Positions 8,665 through 17,841 of a DNA stretch of 64,000 nt are shown here, in pieces. The position numbers and the translations under genes were made by a program. Location: the NCBI GenBank assembly GCA_934370925.1, contig CAKRNG010000001.1, forward strand, positions 1 through 64,000. The letters are read 5' to 3'. Within the stretch, counting starts at the first letter, position 1, and every line of letters begins with the position of its first letter. This DNA is from an uncultured Lacticaseibacillus sp. (lineage in GTDB: Bacteria > Bacillota > Bacilli > Lactobacillales > Lactobacillaceae). The notes under the pieces were generated by a model, which worked only from the letters and a program-made list of their open reading frames with translations, made no database searches and was not told where the DNA came from.

Positions 8665-8775
8665 TCTGATGGTGAGCAACACTTCGGATGACGCGCACAC
8701 CGTAAACAGCTATCATGGACTTAATATCCCCGCATGAACGTGATACATGCATTCGTGCGGTAAAAGGAGCATATT

Positions 8776-9456
8776 ATGTTAGGAACACTTTTCAACACCG
8801 CCATGATTATTCTCGGCAGTTGTCTCGGCGCCCTTCTCGGTAAGGGGCTGAAAAAGGAATACCACCAGGCCATGATGGACGCGATGGGCGTTGCCGTCGT
8901 CTTCATCGGCATCAAAACCGGGCTGTCCGCCGCCGCAAAAAGTAACTACCCCGTCCTTTTCATCGTCAGCCTCGCGCTCGGCGCACTCATTGGTCAGGCA
9001 TTACATATTGAGGAACATTTCAACCACCTGATGGCGCGCTTCAATAATGGTTCTGGTCTTCAGCAGGGACTGTCCACCGGGATTCTGCTTTTCTGCATCG
9101 GCACCCTCTCCATCGTTGGCCCAATTGAGGCCGCGCTCAAAGGTGACATCACAATGTTACTCACCAACGGCATGTTGGACCTGGTGACCGCCACCGTTCT
9201 CGCCTCCACGTTCGGTATCGGGATGGTCTTTGCCGCACCCGTCCTGTTTTGTTGGCAGGGCAGTATCTATCTCTGCGCTAAATTAATGGAAAACGCCATT
9301 AGCACCAATATGATTAATGAAGTGTCCATCGTTGGGGGCATTCTCATCATGACAAGTGGCCTCGCCATCTTGAACATCAAAAAAATCAGTACGCTCAACC
9401 TGTTGCCCGCGCTGGTCGTCCCCATCGTTGGCGTCCTCGTCATGGGATTGTTTTAG
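8776..9456 (+). CDS. DUF554 family membrane protein (YdfK/YqgA type)
   Basis: This 226-residue protein has about seven hydrophobic segments and the DUF554 pattern: MLGTLFNTAMIILGSCLGAL at the start, FCIGTLSIVGPIEA near residue 115 and a GGILIMTSGL segment near residue 190. It is probably an inner membrane transport protein, but the substrate is not established for the family. AAAGGAGC lies 6-8 bases before the ATG. It is divergent from phoU and stands alone, ending at a strong bidirectional terminator. Confidence 0.9.
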   Translation: MLGTLFNTAMIILGSCLGALLGKGLKKEYHQAMMDAMGVAVVFIGIKTGLSAAAKSNYPVLFIVSLALGALIGQALHIEEHFNHLMARFNNGSGLQQGLSTGILLFCIGTLSIVGPIEAALKGDITMLLTNGMLDLVTATVLASTFGIGMVFAAPVLFCWQGSIYLCAKLMENAISTNMINEVSIVGGILIMTSGLAILNIKKISTLNLLPALVVPIVGVLVMGLF

Positions 9457-9481
9457 GTCGTTGCGATTCAATCATTATTTT

Positions 9482-9532
9482 AAACACAAAAAGACCTCGG
9501 TGAACCAATCGCCGAGGTCTTTTTGTGTTTAA
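9482..9532. terminator. Bidirectional terminator between DUF554 gene and degV-like gene
   Basis: A near-perfect hairpin, AAAGACCTCGG/CCGAGGTCTTT, is extended by AAACACA/TGTGTTT. It has T-runs on both strands between convergent genes. Confidence 0.92.
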
Positions 9533-9535
9533 ATA

Positions 9536-10393
9536 TTATGGAATCTGAATCGCAACCCCAATGAGTCCGGGACCCGTGTGTACACCGAGCGATGGGGAAA
9601 TATCGCCCTTGTAATCGATAGGGTGGCCCGTGGCAGTTTCGAGATCTGCAGAAATCTGGTTCATGAGGTCTGGATTTGCCCCGTGTGCCACCGCAATTTT
9701 TCCATCCGCACCACTGGCAAAATCATCCGCAATTAAGCCCGTAATTTTCTTCATGGCCTTTGCTTCTGACCGGGACTTGCTGACAACGTAATAGATGCCA
9801 TCTGGACCACACGAAATGACCGGCCGAATCTTGAGGGCACTCCCCACGATGCCGGCAACACGACCAATTCGCCCGCCAGCCTGTAAGTAACTGAGCGTTG
9901 GGACGTAGAAGTACACGCGACTCTTCGGCACAGACGCTTCGATGCGCGCAATAACGTCTGCATAGCTGAGGCCTTCACGAATTAACTGCAATGCGTAAAC
10001 TGCCTGCAAGCCACTCCCAATCCCGATATTTTTGGTGTCAATAATCGTCACCTTGTCAGCGGAAAACTGTGCGGCAGCCACCTTGAACGTCTGGTGCGTG
10101 GCGGACAATCCGCTCGCAATGGTAATCCCGATGATGTGTGTATATCCCTGATCGAACAATCCCTGCATCGCCTGTTCCGCCGTGTATGGTGCAGGGCTCG
10201 CTGTCCGTGGCAACTCGCCACCCTGACTCAACCGTGCGTAAAACGCTGCGGGTGTTAGGTTTACGCCATCTTGGTAATCCTGACCATCCATCGTGACGTT
10301 GAGCGGAACCACCGCAACATTTTCATTTGCCTTAAGGACTGTTTGCGGTACATCAGAACCTGAATCAACGACAATTGCAATTTTTTCGGTCAT
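9536..10393 (-). CDS. DegV family fatty-acid binding protein
   Basis: The 285-residue protein begins IAIVVDSGSDVP, the DegV signature, and carries TASPAPYT near residue 85 and a GGRIGR motif near 170. In Firmicutes such proteins (FakB) hold a fatty acid for phosphorylation by FakA, feeding host or medium lipids into phospholipid synthesis. Which acyl chain this one binds is unknown. GGAGGCG lies 7 bases before the ATG at 10393. A longer frame to 10438 lacks a ribosome site. It is monocistronic. Confidence 0.9.
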   Translation of the reverse strand: MTEKIAIVVDSGSDVPQTVLKANENVAVVPLNVTMDGQDYQDGVNLTPAAFYARLSQGGELPRTASPAPYTAEQAMQGLFDQGYTHIIGITIASGLSATHQTFKVAAAQFSADKVTIIDTKNIGIGSGLQAVYALQLIREGLSYADVIARIEASVPKSRVYFYVPTLSYLQAGGRIGRVAGIVGSALKIRPVISCGPDGIYYVVSKSRSEAKAMKKITGLIADDFASGADGKIAVAHGANPDLMNQISADLETATGHPIDYKGDISPSLGVHTGPGLIGVAIQIP

Positions 10394-10603
10394 GGGAGCG
10401 CCTCCGTGTAATGTGATATCTAAAGCATATAGTTTCAAGGACTAGATGTAAAGTTTATATTCTCCAACAAATGTAACGTATATCGACAGGTGCGTTTGAT
10501 TAAAGCGACAAGCAAGTCCTCGGCGTACGGCGCGCCGAGGACCGTGGTTTGGCCTGCATTTACGATGTCACTTCATCCTAGTAGTTGAACGCAAAGTAGA
10601 TAG

Positions 10604-10653
10604 AAAAAGCGATGACGGTTAATTCCCAAACTTAGGAATAACTGTCATCGCTC
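10604..10653 (-). terminator. Terminator after the MFS gene at 10673
   Basis: AGCGATGAC...GTCATCGCT forms a long stem with further pairing (GTT-ATTCC/GGAAT-AAC) inside. On the minus strand it is followed by TTTTTC. A second GC-rich hairpin without a T-run (CCTCGGCG/CGCCGAGG, 10518-10541) lies in the remaining gap to degV. Confidence 0.85.
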
Positions 10654-10672
10654 GTATCATCTCGATCTACAC

Positions 10673-11836
10673 TTACTTAACCGCCAATTGTTTCCGGTAA
10701 ATCACGTAAACCACCGCCGTAATGGGTAGCGTCAGCATCAAAACTGGGTAGAACAGGGTTTGGGGTAACCCATCGAACAGCGCCCCACCGATGATTGGGC
10801 CAAGCACCATCCCCGTATCCATGCCGATGTAGAAGGTACTGTTCGCCAGCCCCTGTTCATCGAGCGGCGCAATCAAGAGTGCGGTTGCCTGACACACCGA
10901 GTACATGAGGCCGTACCCGCCCGCCAATCCAGCCGCGGCAATGAACATCATCCAGTTGTTAACCAACATCGTGAGGCCCACCATTCCGACCAAGTTGCAA
11001 ATAATCCCGGCCAACAAGAACCATTTGAACGCCACCCGGTCAAAATAATCCTTGAGTGCAAGCCGCATGACAAGCAGGATGACGGCATAAATAATGAAGA
11101 AGTTCCCCACCATCACGTGCAGGTGCCGCGCCGCTACGTACTCCACAATGTAAGATTGCGTGGCAAAATACGGAATCGACAGCAACATGATGATAATGGC
11201 AACGGGCACGACTTTCGGTTGCACAATGCGCAACTTCTTCTTGGTGGCTTTTTGCGGTGCCAGTTTGGGTTCCCCGCGATTCACGACGAACTGGATCAGG
11301 ATGATTAAGAAGGCACTGAACAGGGATGCGAACAAGAACGCTTGCCGGTAACCGAAATGGTTGTAAATAAAAATCCCGAGCGCTGGCGCGATGGCCATTC
11401 CCAGCGCGTTCATCATTCCGTAATAACCCATCCCCGTTCCCACGCGATTCCGGGGTAGCAACCCCGACAGCCAGGTGGCCATGCAGACGGAACAGAGCGC
11501 GAACCCAAACCCATTGAGCACCCGGAACACGACCACCATCCAGGCGGACACGGAAATTGCGTACCCAACGCTGGCAATCAGGAGCAGGCCGCCGCCAATA
11601 AACGCAATTTTGTACTTCGATATCTGATCAGTCAGTTGCCCCGCAAATGGCCGAAACAAGAGGGAGCACAGATTCATGGTCGCAGCCACCATTCCGGCAA
11701 GCAACGCGCTGGCCCCGATGCTGTGGGTGAACCCCACAATCAGCGGGTTGATGAGCATGGATGCGGACATGTAAGCAAACGCGCCAATCAGAATCAGCAC
11801 GGTGTCGCGGGTAAACAATTGATCTTTTTTCGGCAC
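10673..11836 (-). CDS. Major facilitator superfamily transporter
   Basis: The 387-residue protein has twelve predicted membrane helices. A motif-A-like sequence, FRPFAGQLTDQISKYK, lies between helices 2 and 3, as in drug and metabolite exporters. The substrate is unknown. The GTG at 11836 is chosen because AGAGGACC lies 7 bases upstream and the product starts VPKKDQLFTRD. The frame continues to 11980, but that extension overlaps an E repeat and is very basic. It is a single-gene unit with its own terminator. Confidence 0.88.
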   Translation of the reverse strand: MPKKDQLFTRDTVLILIGAFAYMSASMLINPLIVGFTHSIGASALLAGMVAATMNLCSLLFRPFAGQLTDQISKYKIAFIGGGLLLIASVGYAISVSAWMVVVFRVLNGFGFALCSVCMATWLSGLLPRNRVGTGMGYYGMMNALGMAIAPALGIFIYNHFGYRQAFLFASLFSAFLIILIQFVVNRGEPKLAPQKATKKKLRIVQPKVVPVAIIIMLLSIPYFATQSYIVEYVAARHLHVMVGNFFIIYAVILLVMRLALKDYFDRVAFKWFLLAGIICNLVGMVGLTMLVNNWMMFIAAAGLAGGYGLMYSVCQATALLIAPLDEQGLANSTFYIGMDTGMVLGPIIGGALFDGLPQTLFYPVLMLTLPITAVVYVIYRKQLAVK

Positions 11837-11904
11837 TTTAGGTCCTCTTTCGTTGTTTGTTTCTTCTACTATACCATTTCGTTCACGCCTCTGACGGAGG
11901 AACA

Positions 11905-12062
11905 AATGCAAAAGGCGCATTTGTTGACGCAACGTCACTGCTGCGCCTAGCATGTTGTCGTCTCGCTGACCGAACAACATTTGTGCTCAGAAAATCAAAC
12001 TTCCATGAGCGGTCCTGACCTCGATAAGGCATTCGCGCAAAGCCGCGAATGCCCCGCCTCAG
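11905..12062 (-). repeat. Family E repeat, copy 1
   Basis: It shares TGTTGACGCAACGTC, a stretch around AAATCAAAC and CTCGATAAGGCATTCGCG...CGCGAATG with the E parts of the large composites at 40.8 kb and 50.3 kb. It lies between the divergent MFS and ThrE-type genes and probably contains or neighbours their promoters. Confidence 0.65.
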
Positions 12063-12138
12063 AAGATTTCATTTCACAACGCGTGCAAAACGGCATAAAA
12101 TAAACCTCGTAAGAATACATATCAGGAGGGCAAATCCC

Positions 12139-12900
12139 TTGGAAGAACAAGAAGTCATCGGGCTTTGCGGCCAAGTTGGCAAGTTATTGCTCGAAAACGG
12201 CGCCGAAACCAGTCGTGTCGAACGAACCGCGGAATATATCGGGCAGTCAGCGGGCGTCCCCGTCTCCTGCCACGCGACCATGACCGCTGTTTTTGTGGAC
12301 GCGAATAGCGGCACACACACCCATTTGGTTAAAGTACGCACCAAGAACTTCAACTTGCGCAAAGTCGACGCGGTGAACACGTTGTCCCGGCAATTCACTG
12401 CGGGGCAGATTGATTTTGCCGCCTTGCGCGAAGCTATCGCGCACATCGACCACACACCCGATGATTTCAACCTGCCACTGAAAATTCTGGGCGCAGGTCT
12501 CGTGTCCGTGGCACCCATGCTGCTGTTTCAGGCATCTTGGCGCGACCTCGGCCTCGCCTTCTTCGTCGGGATTGCGGGATACCTCGCCGCGATGTGGGCA
12601 GACACGCACGTGAGCACGCCCTATATTGCATCCGGCATTGGGGGTGTGGTGATTGGCCTCCTCGCCACCACGTTGCAACTCTTGGCAATCGGGAATAGTG
12701 CCGACAACATCATCGTGAGCGCCCTCATGCCGCTGGTACCTGGTGTCGCCATCACGAACTCCCTGCGCGAACTGATCGGCAAAGAAACCATCTCTGGGGC
12801 GGTCCGCGCCATCGACGCCGTCCTGACTGCCGGTGCCATCGGGGGTGGCGTGGTCGTCGGCAGTGCCATTATCAAGGGCTTGCTTGGAGGTGTGCTATGA
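12139..12900 (+). CDS. ThrE-type exporter, N-terminal half (YjjP/DUF1212)
   Basis: The 253-residue protein carries the ThrE N-terminal domain. A cytosolic region (about 1-115) starts with LLENGAETSRVERT, a family signature, and has CHATMTAVFV. Four or five membrane helices follow. Together with the next gene it forms a two-subunit version of the ThrE threonine/serine exporter; in enterics the YjjP-YjjB pair exports succinate. The substrate is not decided by sequence. The TTG at 12139 is chosen because AGGAGGG lies 8 bases upstream. Its stop overlaps the next start (ATGA). Confidence 0.88.
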   Translation: MEEQEVIGLCGQVGKLLLENGAETSRVERTAEYIGQSAGVPVSCHATMTAVFVDANSGTHTHLVKVRTKNFNLRKVDAVNTLSRQFTAGQIDFAALREAIAHIDHTPDDFNLPLKILGAGLVSVAPMLLFQASWRDLGLAFFVGIAGYLAAMWADTHVSTPYIASGIGGVVIGLLATTLQLLAIGNSADNIIVSALMPLVPGVAITNSLRELIGKETISGAVRAIDAVLTAGAIGGGVVVGSAIIKGLLGGVL

Positions 12901-13349
12901 CCGAATTACTCATTCACGCCATCGTGAGCTTCGCCTCAAGTGTTGGCTTTGGCATCATCACGAACATCCCCAAACGCACGCTGCTCCCCGCTGGCATTAC
13001 GGGCGCCGCGTCCTGGATTGTGTACGTCCTCATGACCCACGTGACCACGGGCGCCATCCTCCCTAACTTACTGGCAGCGATCACCATTGGTATTTTTGCC
13101 AACGTCTCCGCCCTCATCGTGAAGGCGCCGGTTAACGTCATGTACATCCCCAGCCTCGTCTCCCTCGTGCCTGGCGCCATCATCTACATGAGCATGAAGG
13201 ACTTCACCCTGGGGCAAGAAACCGCCGCGGCGCAGTACCTCATCAAAACCCTGACGATTGCGATTGCCCTGGCAGTCGGCTTCGTCATTTCCGAAGCCAT
13301 TTTCAATCAGTTGCGCGACCCCATTCGGCGGTTGATTCACCGGTCGTAG
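12897..13349 (+). CDS. ThrE-type exporter, C-terminal half (YjjB/DUF3815)
   Basis: This 150-residue membrane protein has about five hydrophobic segments and the YjjB pattern: FASSVGFGIITNIPKRTLL near the start and VMYIPSLVSLVPGAIIY near residue 80. It overlaps the upstream half by four bases, so the two are translationally coupled and probably form one exporter. An A/B composite repeat begins 18 bp after its stop, with no obvious separate terminator. Confidence 0.88.
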   Translation: MTELLIHAIVSFASSVGFGIITNIPKRTLLPAGITGAASWIVYVLMTHVTTGAILPNLLAAITIGIFANVSALIVKAPVNVMYIPSLVSLVPGAIIYMSMKDFTLGQETAAAQYLIKTLTIAIALAVGFVISEAIFNQLRDPIRRLIHRS

Positions 13350-13366
13350 TATAAAGGTGAGGTGAG

Positions 13367-13565
13367 TGGGTGCGCCATAAGTCCAAGGCGCATGAACGTT
13401 ACATCCTAGTCGAGCTACGTGCCCCAAAAGTCTGCGCTTAACCCAGAATTGATTGCGGTGGAAGTGCGCCACCTCCATCAATTCTACGTTAATGCTCAAC
13501 TTCTGACCGGGGCACTTCGCCTGTGATTCGTCACGCGCCAGAAGACTATCTCCTCACATACAAGA
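13367..13565 (-). repeat. Composite repeat: family B inserted in a truncated family A
   Basis: Reading minus, the A arm around GTGAGGAGATAGTCTTCTGG leads to GCGCGTGAC. A complete B element follows (GAATCACAGG ... GTAGCTCGAC), and then the A tail from TAGGATGTAACG to GCGCACCC. The left half of A is missing. The join is at the same position as in the copy at 41941-42224. The element ends 18 bp before the next gene. Confidence 0.88.
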
Positions 13566-13583
13566 CAGAAAGGACTCTTTCTT

Positions 13584-14771
13584 ATGACCCTCCAAACAGA
13601 TTTAATGCGCCACCTTGACCAATCTGCCGCTGACATTCAGACGATTCGGCGACACCTACACGCCCATCCTGAAGTTTCATTTGCTGAAAAGGAAACGGCA
13701 GCCTACATCAAGGGGTTTTACCAACATCTCGGATTACCCATGCAGGATTATGGGGATGGCTATGGGTTTGCCGTCACCATTGATTCTGGACGCCCCGGCA
13801 AACATCTCGCGTTGCGTGCCGACTTTGACGCCCTTGCCGTTCAAGAGGACAATGATTTACCCTTCAAATCCCTAAATCCAGGTGTCATGCACGCGTGTGG
13901 TCATGATGCCCACACCGCCTATTTGATGATCCTCGCGCGTGAACTGAACGTGTTGCGCGACCAACTGACCGGGAGTGTGCGGATTATTCATCAGCCTGCC
14001 GAAGAAGTATCACCCGGTGGCGCAAAGGGCATGATTGCGGCGGGCGTTCTTGATGGCATTGATAACGTCCTCGGCGCGCACGTCATGACAAACATGGCAA
14101 CCGGCACAATTGGTTACCATGTTGAAGAAACACAAACGGGACGGGCGAACTTCACCCTCACTTTCGCGGGTAAAGGTGGTCACGCCTCCATGCCACACCT
14201 CGCAAACGATGCAATTGTGGCGGGAAGCTACTTTGTGACGGCCCTTCAAACAGTCGTTTCCCGCCGCATCGATCCGTTCGATACGGCCAGTGTGACGATT
14301 GGCTCGTTTGACGGTGCTGGTTCATTCAATGCCATCAATCAAAGTGTCACCCTAAAAGGCGATGTGCGAATTATGAAGGAAACCACCCGCAAGACGGTTC
14401 GTGACCAGATTGAACAAATCACCCACGGTATCGAAACCATGTTTGGCGTCACAGCAACACTGGCCTACGATGATAATTATCCAGTTCTCTACAACGACAA
14501 GACGCTAACAGAAAACGCAATGACGCATATCCGTGACGCTAACATTCCCGAAATCACCTCTGTATTCGATTGTGGCCCGCAAGATCCATCCGAAGATTTC
14601 GCCTACTTTGCACAGACTGTTCCCAGTAGCTTTTTCTACATTGGTTGTGACGTAGCGGACGGTCAAACACACCCACACCACAGTCCGAACTTCCTGCTGG
14701 ACGAACGCTGCCTCTTAATCGCAGCAAAAGTAGTGGGCACAGCAACGGTAGCCTACCTTAATCAGGATTAG
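13584..14771 (+). CDS. M20 family amidohydrolase (N-acyl amino acid or hippurate hydrolase type)
   Basis: This cytoplasmic metal-dependent hydrolase of 395 residues belongs to the M20D group. HACGHDAH at 103-110 holds metal ligands Cys105 and His107, and QPAEE at 137-141 holds the catalytic and metal-binding glutamates. A dimerisation domain lies at about 185-300, and HHSPNF near residue 370 carries the last metal ligand. Such enzymes release amino acids from N-acyl conjugates; the exact substrate is open. AGAAAGGACTC precedes the ATG. The repeat just upstream may hold or replace its promoter. Confidence 0.9.
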   Translation: MTLQTDLMRHLDQSAADIQTIRRHLHAHPEVSFAEKETAAYIKGFYQHLGLPMQDYGDGYGFAVTIDSGRPGKHLALRADFDALAVQEDNDLPFKSLNPGVMHACGHDAHTAYLMILARELNVLRDQLTGSVRIIHQPAEEVSPGGAKGMIAAGVLDGIDNVLGAHVMTNMATGTIGYHVEETQTGRANFTLTFAGKGGHASMPHLANDAIVAGSYFVTALQTVVSRRIDPFDTASVTIGSFDGAGSFNAINQSVTLKGDVRIMKETTRKTVRDQIEQITHGIETMFGVTATLAYDDNYPVLYNDKTLTENAMTHIRDANIPEITSVFDCGPQDPSEDFAYFAQTVPSSFFYIGCDVADGQTHPHHSPNFLLDERCLLIAAKVVGTATVAYLNQD

Positions 14772-14850
14772 GCAGCGGGGAATATCAACAAGTTTTATCG
14801 CCTTTGCTAAAGTAGTTGGCGCCTCAAATATAAAGAAGGACCCTTGCATT

Positions 14851-14878
14851 TTCACGTCCTTATAAAACACGGTATAAT
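14851..14878 (+). promoter_or_regulatory. Promoter of the fic gene
   Basis: TATAAT at 14873-14878 is preceded by a weak -35, TTCACG, at 14851-14856 (16-bp spacing). Confidence 0.6.
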
Positions 14879-14916
14879 AGGCACATCTATAACTCAACAC
14901 GATAGGAGGAGTTCCC

Positions 14917-15732
14917 ATGCAATCTGCTGACGTCAACCGTAAACTTGCACATCTATCTGATTTGAAGCAAACCATGGATACCTACCGTCCACTGAGCGCT
15001 GCTGAAGTTCGTCTACTAGAATCGAATATTCGAATTGAACATGTCTGGTCTTCTAATGCAATTGAGGGTAGTTCACTGACTAAATACGAAACAGCGTCCA
15101 TCATCAACCGCGGAATCACAGTTCACGGTGCACCCGTTGCCGAGATTCTCGACACCATGGATCTCAATCGCGCCTATGATTACATGTTGGATTTAGCGTC
15201 ACGTCCCCAGGCTTTGACTGCCACAATTATTCGTGACCTTAACCGTATGGCAACCCAGAGAATTGATAACCCAGAAGCAGGTCAATACCGCGCTGTCGAT
15301 GCTTGGCCAAATGGATTCGAAAACACGCCTTATACAGAACCATTTTCAATTCGCCCAGAAATGAATGACCTTATCGACTGGAGTCACAACGCCCAAGATA
15401 ATTTGCATCCAGTTTTATATGCGACCGAGTTACACCGATGCTTCGTAACGATTCACCCGTTTGCTGATGGAAATGGGCGGACGGCACGGCTACTCATGAA
15501 CATGGCACTAACCCAAGCTGGCTATCCCGTCATCAACATTCAACCTGACAAAGCTAGTCGACACGCCTACATGGAAGCCTTACATCTCAGCCAAACAAAG
15601 GGCAACCCAATTCCATTCACCAATATCATCATTGATTACGTTCAGGATACCCTCGAGAAGCGTATTCGCACGTTACAACTCGCGGAACAAAATCGCATTG
15701 AAGCCGAAAACGACAGTAACCTAACGCCATAA
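14917..15732 (+). CDS. Fic domain protein (predicted AMP transferase)
   Basis: The 271-residue protein has the complete Fic motif HPFADGNGRTAR at 180-191, with catalytic His180. It should transfer AMP (rarely another nucleotide group) from a nucleotide to hydroxyl groups of target proteins. SNAIEG at 46-51 fits the inhibitory helix pattern [S/T]xxxE[G/N] in an N-terminal position, which marks class II Fic proteins that inhibit themselves through Glu50. No separate antitoxin gene is adjacent, in keeping with that class. GATAGGAGGAG precedes the ATG. It is a single gene between its own promoter and a strong terminator. Confidence 0.92.
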   Translation: MQSADVNRKLAHLSDLKQTMDTYRPLSAAEVRLLESNIRIEHVWSSNAIEGSSLTKYETASIINRGITVHGAPVAEILDTMDLNRAYDYMLDLASRPQALTATIIRDLNRMATQRIDNPEAGQYRAVDAWPNGFENTPYTEPFSIRPEMNDLIDWSHNAQDNLHPVLYATELHRCFVTIHPFADGNGRTARLLMNMALTQAGYPVINIQPDKASRHAYMEALHLSQTKGNPIPFTNIIIDYVQDTLEKRIRTLQLAEQNRIEAENDSNLTP

Positions 15733-15751
15733 TCAAAACGAAGTTGTACAT

Positions 15752-15802
15752 GAAGAAGGACCCGCATCAATCTAAGTTCGATTGATGCGGGTCCTTCTTC
15801 AT
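15752..15802 (+). terminator. Terminator after fic
   Basis: A perfect 21-bp stem, beginning GAAGAAGGACCCGCATC, has a 7-base loop and a T-rich 3' side. Confidence 0.88.
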
Positions 15803-15857
15803 ATATCGGAGCCAAATCGTCGTCTCACATGATTTAACGATTTAGTTTCAAAACCAA

Positions 15858-15886
15858 CTGGAACCTGGCGTGCACTGCGCCAGGTT
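15858..15886. terminator. Terminator hairpin before the MFS stop
   Basis: AACCTGGCG/CGCCAGGTT with a six-base loop, followed by a T-rich stretch on the plus strand. A near twin, AACCCGGCG/CGCCGGGTT, is found at 17724-17747. Confidence 0.7.
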
Positions 15887-15914
15887 CTTTCGTTTCTTTT
15901 CACTCTCTATGCAA

Positions 15915-17159
15915 TCACACCGACTGCAACAGCCGTTTCCTGGTAATGAGTACCATAAATCCGACCACCATCCCCAACATCAACACACCCGTTATCGCGA
16001 AAATCGGTACCGCACCATAATGGTCAAACAGCGCCCCGTAGAAGAGTGTTCCCACCGGCATCAATACCGTACTAATCGTTTCGTCCAGTGAAAATACGCG
16101 TCCCTGCATCTGTTCCGGAATCACTTTCTGCATGAACGTTTCCCACGGTGTATTCACGAACACCAAGATAATGCCCAGTACCGTGTTCAAAATAACGAAG
16201 AGCACCGTATTCATTGGGGCAGTCCAACTGAACAGAACCGGCACCCCCATGAACGCCAGTAAGAGTGCGAATAGGCCTAGGTTGAAGAACGAGACCTTTA
16301 CCGGATGATGCTTTAGCTTGAGCTGACTCAGCCAAATGCCACCAATAAACATCCCCACGGCAAACGCGGAATCCGTAACGCCATATTCCGTATTGGATAA
16401 CCGGAGTGTGTGCACCAACAAGTATGGCAGCCCTAGATTCAACGTCGCAAAGAAGAAGTTAATGGCCGCAGAAGATAGACTCAAGACCATCACCAACCGT
16501 TGACTAATCATGTAGCGCACACCCGCCACGAAATTCTGCACCACCGATTGTTTCGGTTCCACTTCTGCCACTTTTTCCGCAACTTTCGATGGCTGAAACC
16601 GCAACGTAAAGATTGCAACCAACGCAACCAATTCGAAGATCACTTCAATGTACGCAAATTTATCAATGCTAACCAGAGTGTAGACAAGCGCCCCCATAAT
16701 CGGTGCTAAAAAGCTCGCTAATGAAGACATTGACTGATTGAGCGAATTAACTTGCTGACGCTCATCTTCCGCAAATAGTTGCACCAAACTCGCCTGCACC
16801 GTGGTGTACAGGAAGTTATCCGTCACCTGTAACACGATAATCAGACCTATCAGTTCCGGATAATATCGTGCCGGATAGCCACTAAACAGCAATGCAAACA
16901 GGATTAATGCACCAATCGTCACTGCTTGCGCCACCGCCATGACTAACTTATGTGACTTTGTATCCACGACATACCCGACAAAAGGCGTCAGGCAAACCGT
17001 GACGAGTGGTCCTGTAATCAAACTAATTCCCATACTCAGCGCGGAACCCGTTCGCTGAAGGATATACAAACCGATTGCAAATGACAGCATGCCACTGCCA
17101 AATGTCCCGGCAAACTTCACCACCAAAATCTTGGCGGCCTGTAACGATACTTTTTGCAT
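15915..17159 (-). CDS. MFS transporter (macrolide/MefA-like group)
   Basis: The 414-residue protein has twelve predicted helices. Its arrangement resembles the MFS_3 exporters that include MefA and enterobactin exporters: FAGTFGSGMLSFAIGLYIL in helix 1, LTPFVGYVVDTKSHK as motif A, and PWETFMQKVIPEQMQGRVFS near residue 345. The exported compound is not known. Start choice is ambiguous: TTG-ATG-ATG follows GAGGA, and the second ATG (17159) has the best spacing. A -10 TATAAT lies at 17293-17298 on the minus strand. Confidence 0.87.
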   Translation of the reverse strand: MQKVSLQAAKILVVKFAGTFGSGMLSFAIGLYILQRTGSALSMGISLITGPLVTVCLTPFVGYVVDTKSHKLVMAVAQAVTIGALILFALLFSGYPARYYPELIGLIIVLQVTDNFLYTTVQASLVQLFAEDERQQVNSLNQSMSSLASFLAPIMGALVYTLVSIDKFAYIEVIFELVALVAIFTLRFQPSKVAEKVAEVEPKQSVVQNFVAGVRYMISQRLVMVLSLSSAAINFFFATLNLGLPYLLVHTLRLSNTEYGVTDSAFAVGMFIGGIWLSQLKLKHHPVKVSFFNLGLFALLLAFMGVPVLFSWTAPMNTVLFVILNTVLGIILVFVNTPWETFMQKVIPEQMQGRVFSLDETISTVLMPVGTLFYGALFDHYGAVPIFAITGVLMLGMVVGFMVLITRKRLLQSV

Positions 17160-17455
17160 CATCAATTCCTCATTATTCTATTCTTAATTGATGAGCTTCA
17201 ATCCTGCACGCCTATCCACCCTACTCACGGGTAAATGACTTGTTCGCTCTTTGGCAACGTGGGCGTGCTCACTAAATTACAAGTCTGGTCACATTATATC
17301 TAATTTTTATGAAAAAAACAGCAACCTGTGACGGGCGAGTCTTCATTCCGCTTTCGGAACACCTCCTTGCCTCCCGGAAACCGTTTGCACTCCCTGATTG
17401 AAACTGCTACGCTAAATGTGCACTTAATCCTATACTAGAAATTTGGTTATCCCCC

Positions 17456-17674
17456 ATGAAGAAATCGTTCAATCCTGCATCACTCACTTATTACATTCTC
17501 TACATCATCGTCTTCGTTCTTCTAGCGCTGCACCACCAAATCGCAGCGGTCATCGTCATGTTAATCGCGGTCATTCTCAATGTTTGGTTGGTAAGGCGGG
17601 ACCGAATGCACGCGGCGGCAAAAGAACGCGCAAAGGGCCAACACCCAATTCAGCACAAAAAACGCCACAAGTAG
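17456..17674 (+). CDS. Small two-helix membrane protein, unknown function
   Basis: The 72-residue product has two adjacent hydrophobic segments (about 10-27 and 29-46) and a strongly basic C-terminal tail ending KKRHK. I do not recognise a family. No Shine-Dalgarno sequence is visible. A TATACT at 17431-17436 would give a leader of only about a dozen bases, so nearly leaderless translation is possible. A terminator follows at 17721. The gene is plausible but not certain. Confidence 0.55.
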   Translation: MKKSFNPASLTYYILYIIVFVLLALHHQIAAVIVMLIAVILNVWLVRRDRMHAAAKERAKGQHPIQHKKRHK

Positions 17675-17720
17675 AAACGTGCAACAAGAATCAGTCTAAT
17701 CAAACAATGTAAAAAAAACG

Positions 17721-17750
17721 GAACCCGGCGTCGTGCACGCCGGGTTCTTG
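17721..17750 (+). terminator. Terminator after the small membrane protein gene
   Basis: GAACCCGGCG pairs with CGCCGGGTTC around a 7-base loop, followed by a T-rich tail. Confidence 0.75.
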
Positions 17751-17787
17751 CGTTTCATTGAAGTTGCCACTAAACAAGAATAAATAA

Positions 17788-17816
17788 AACCCGGGCTGGC
17801 AAGCCAGTCCGGGTTG
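17788..17816 (-). terminator. Terminator after pepN
   Basis: AACCCGG-CTGG pairs with CCAG-CCGGGTT around a short loop. On the minus strand it is followed by TTTTATTT, 26 bp beyond the pepN stop. Confidence 0.85.
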
Positions 17817-17841
17817 ATAAAAACGGGTCTAAAATCGTAAC

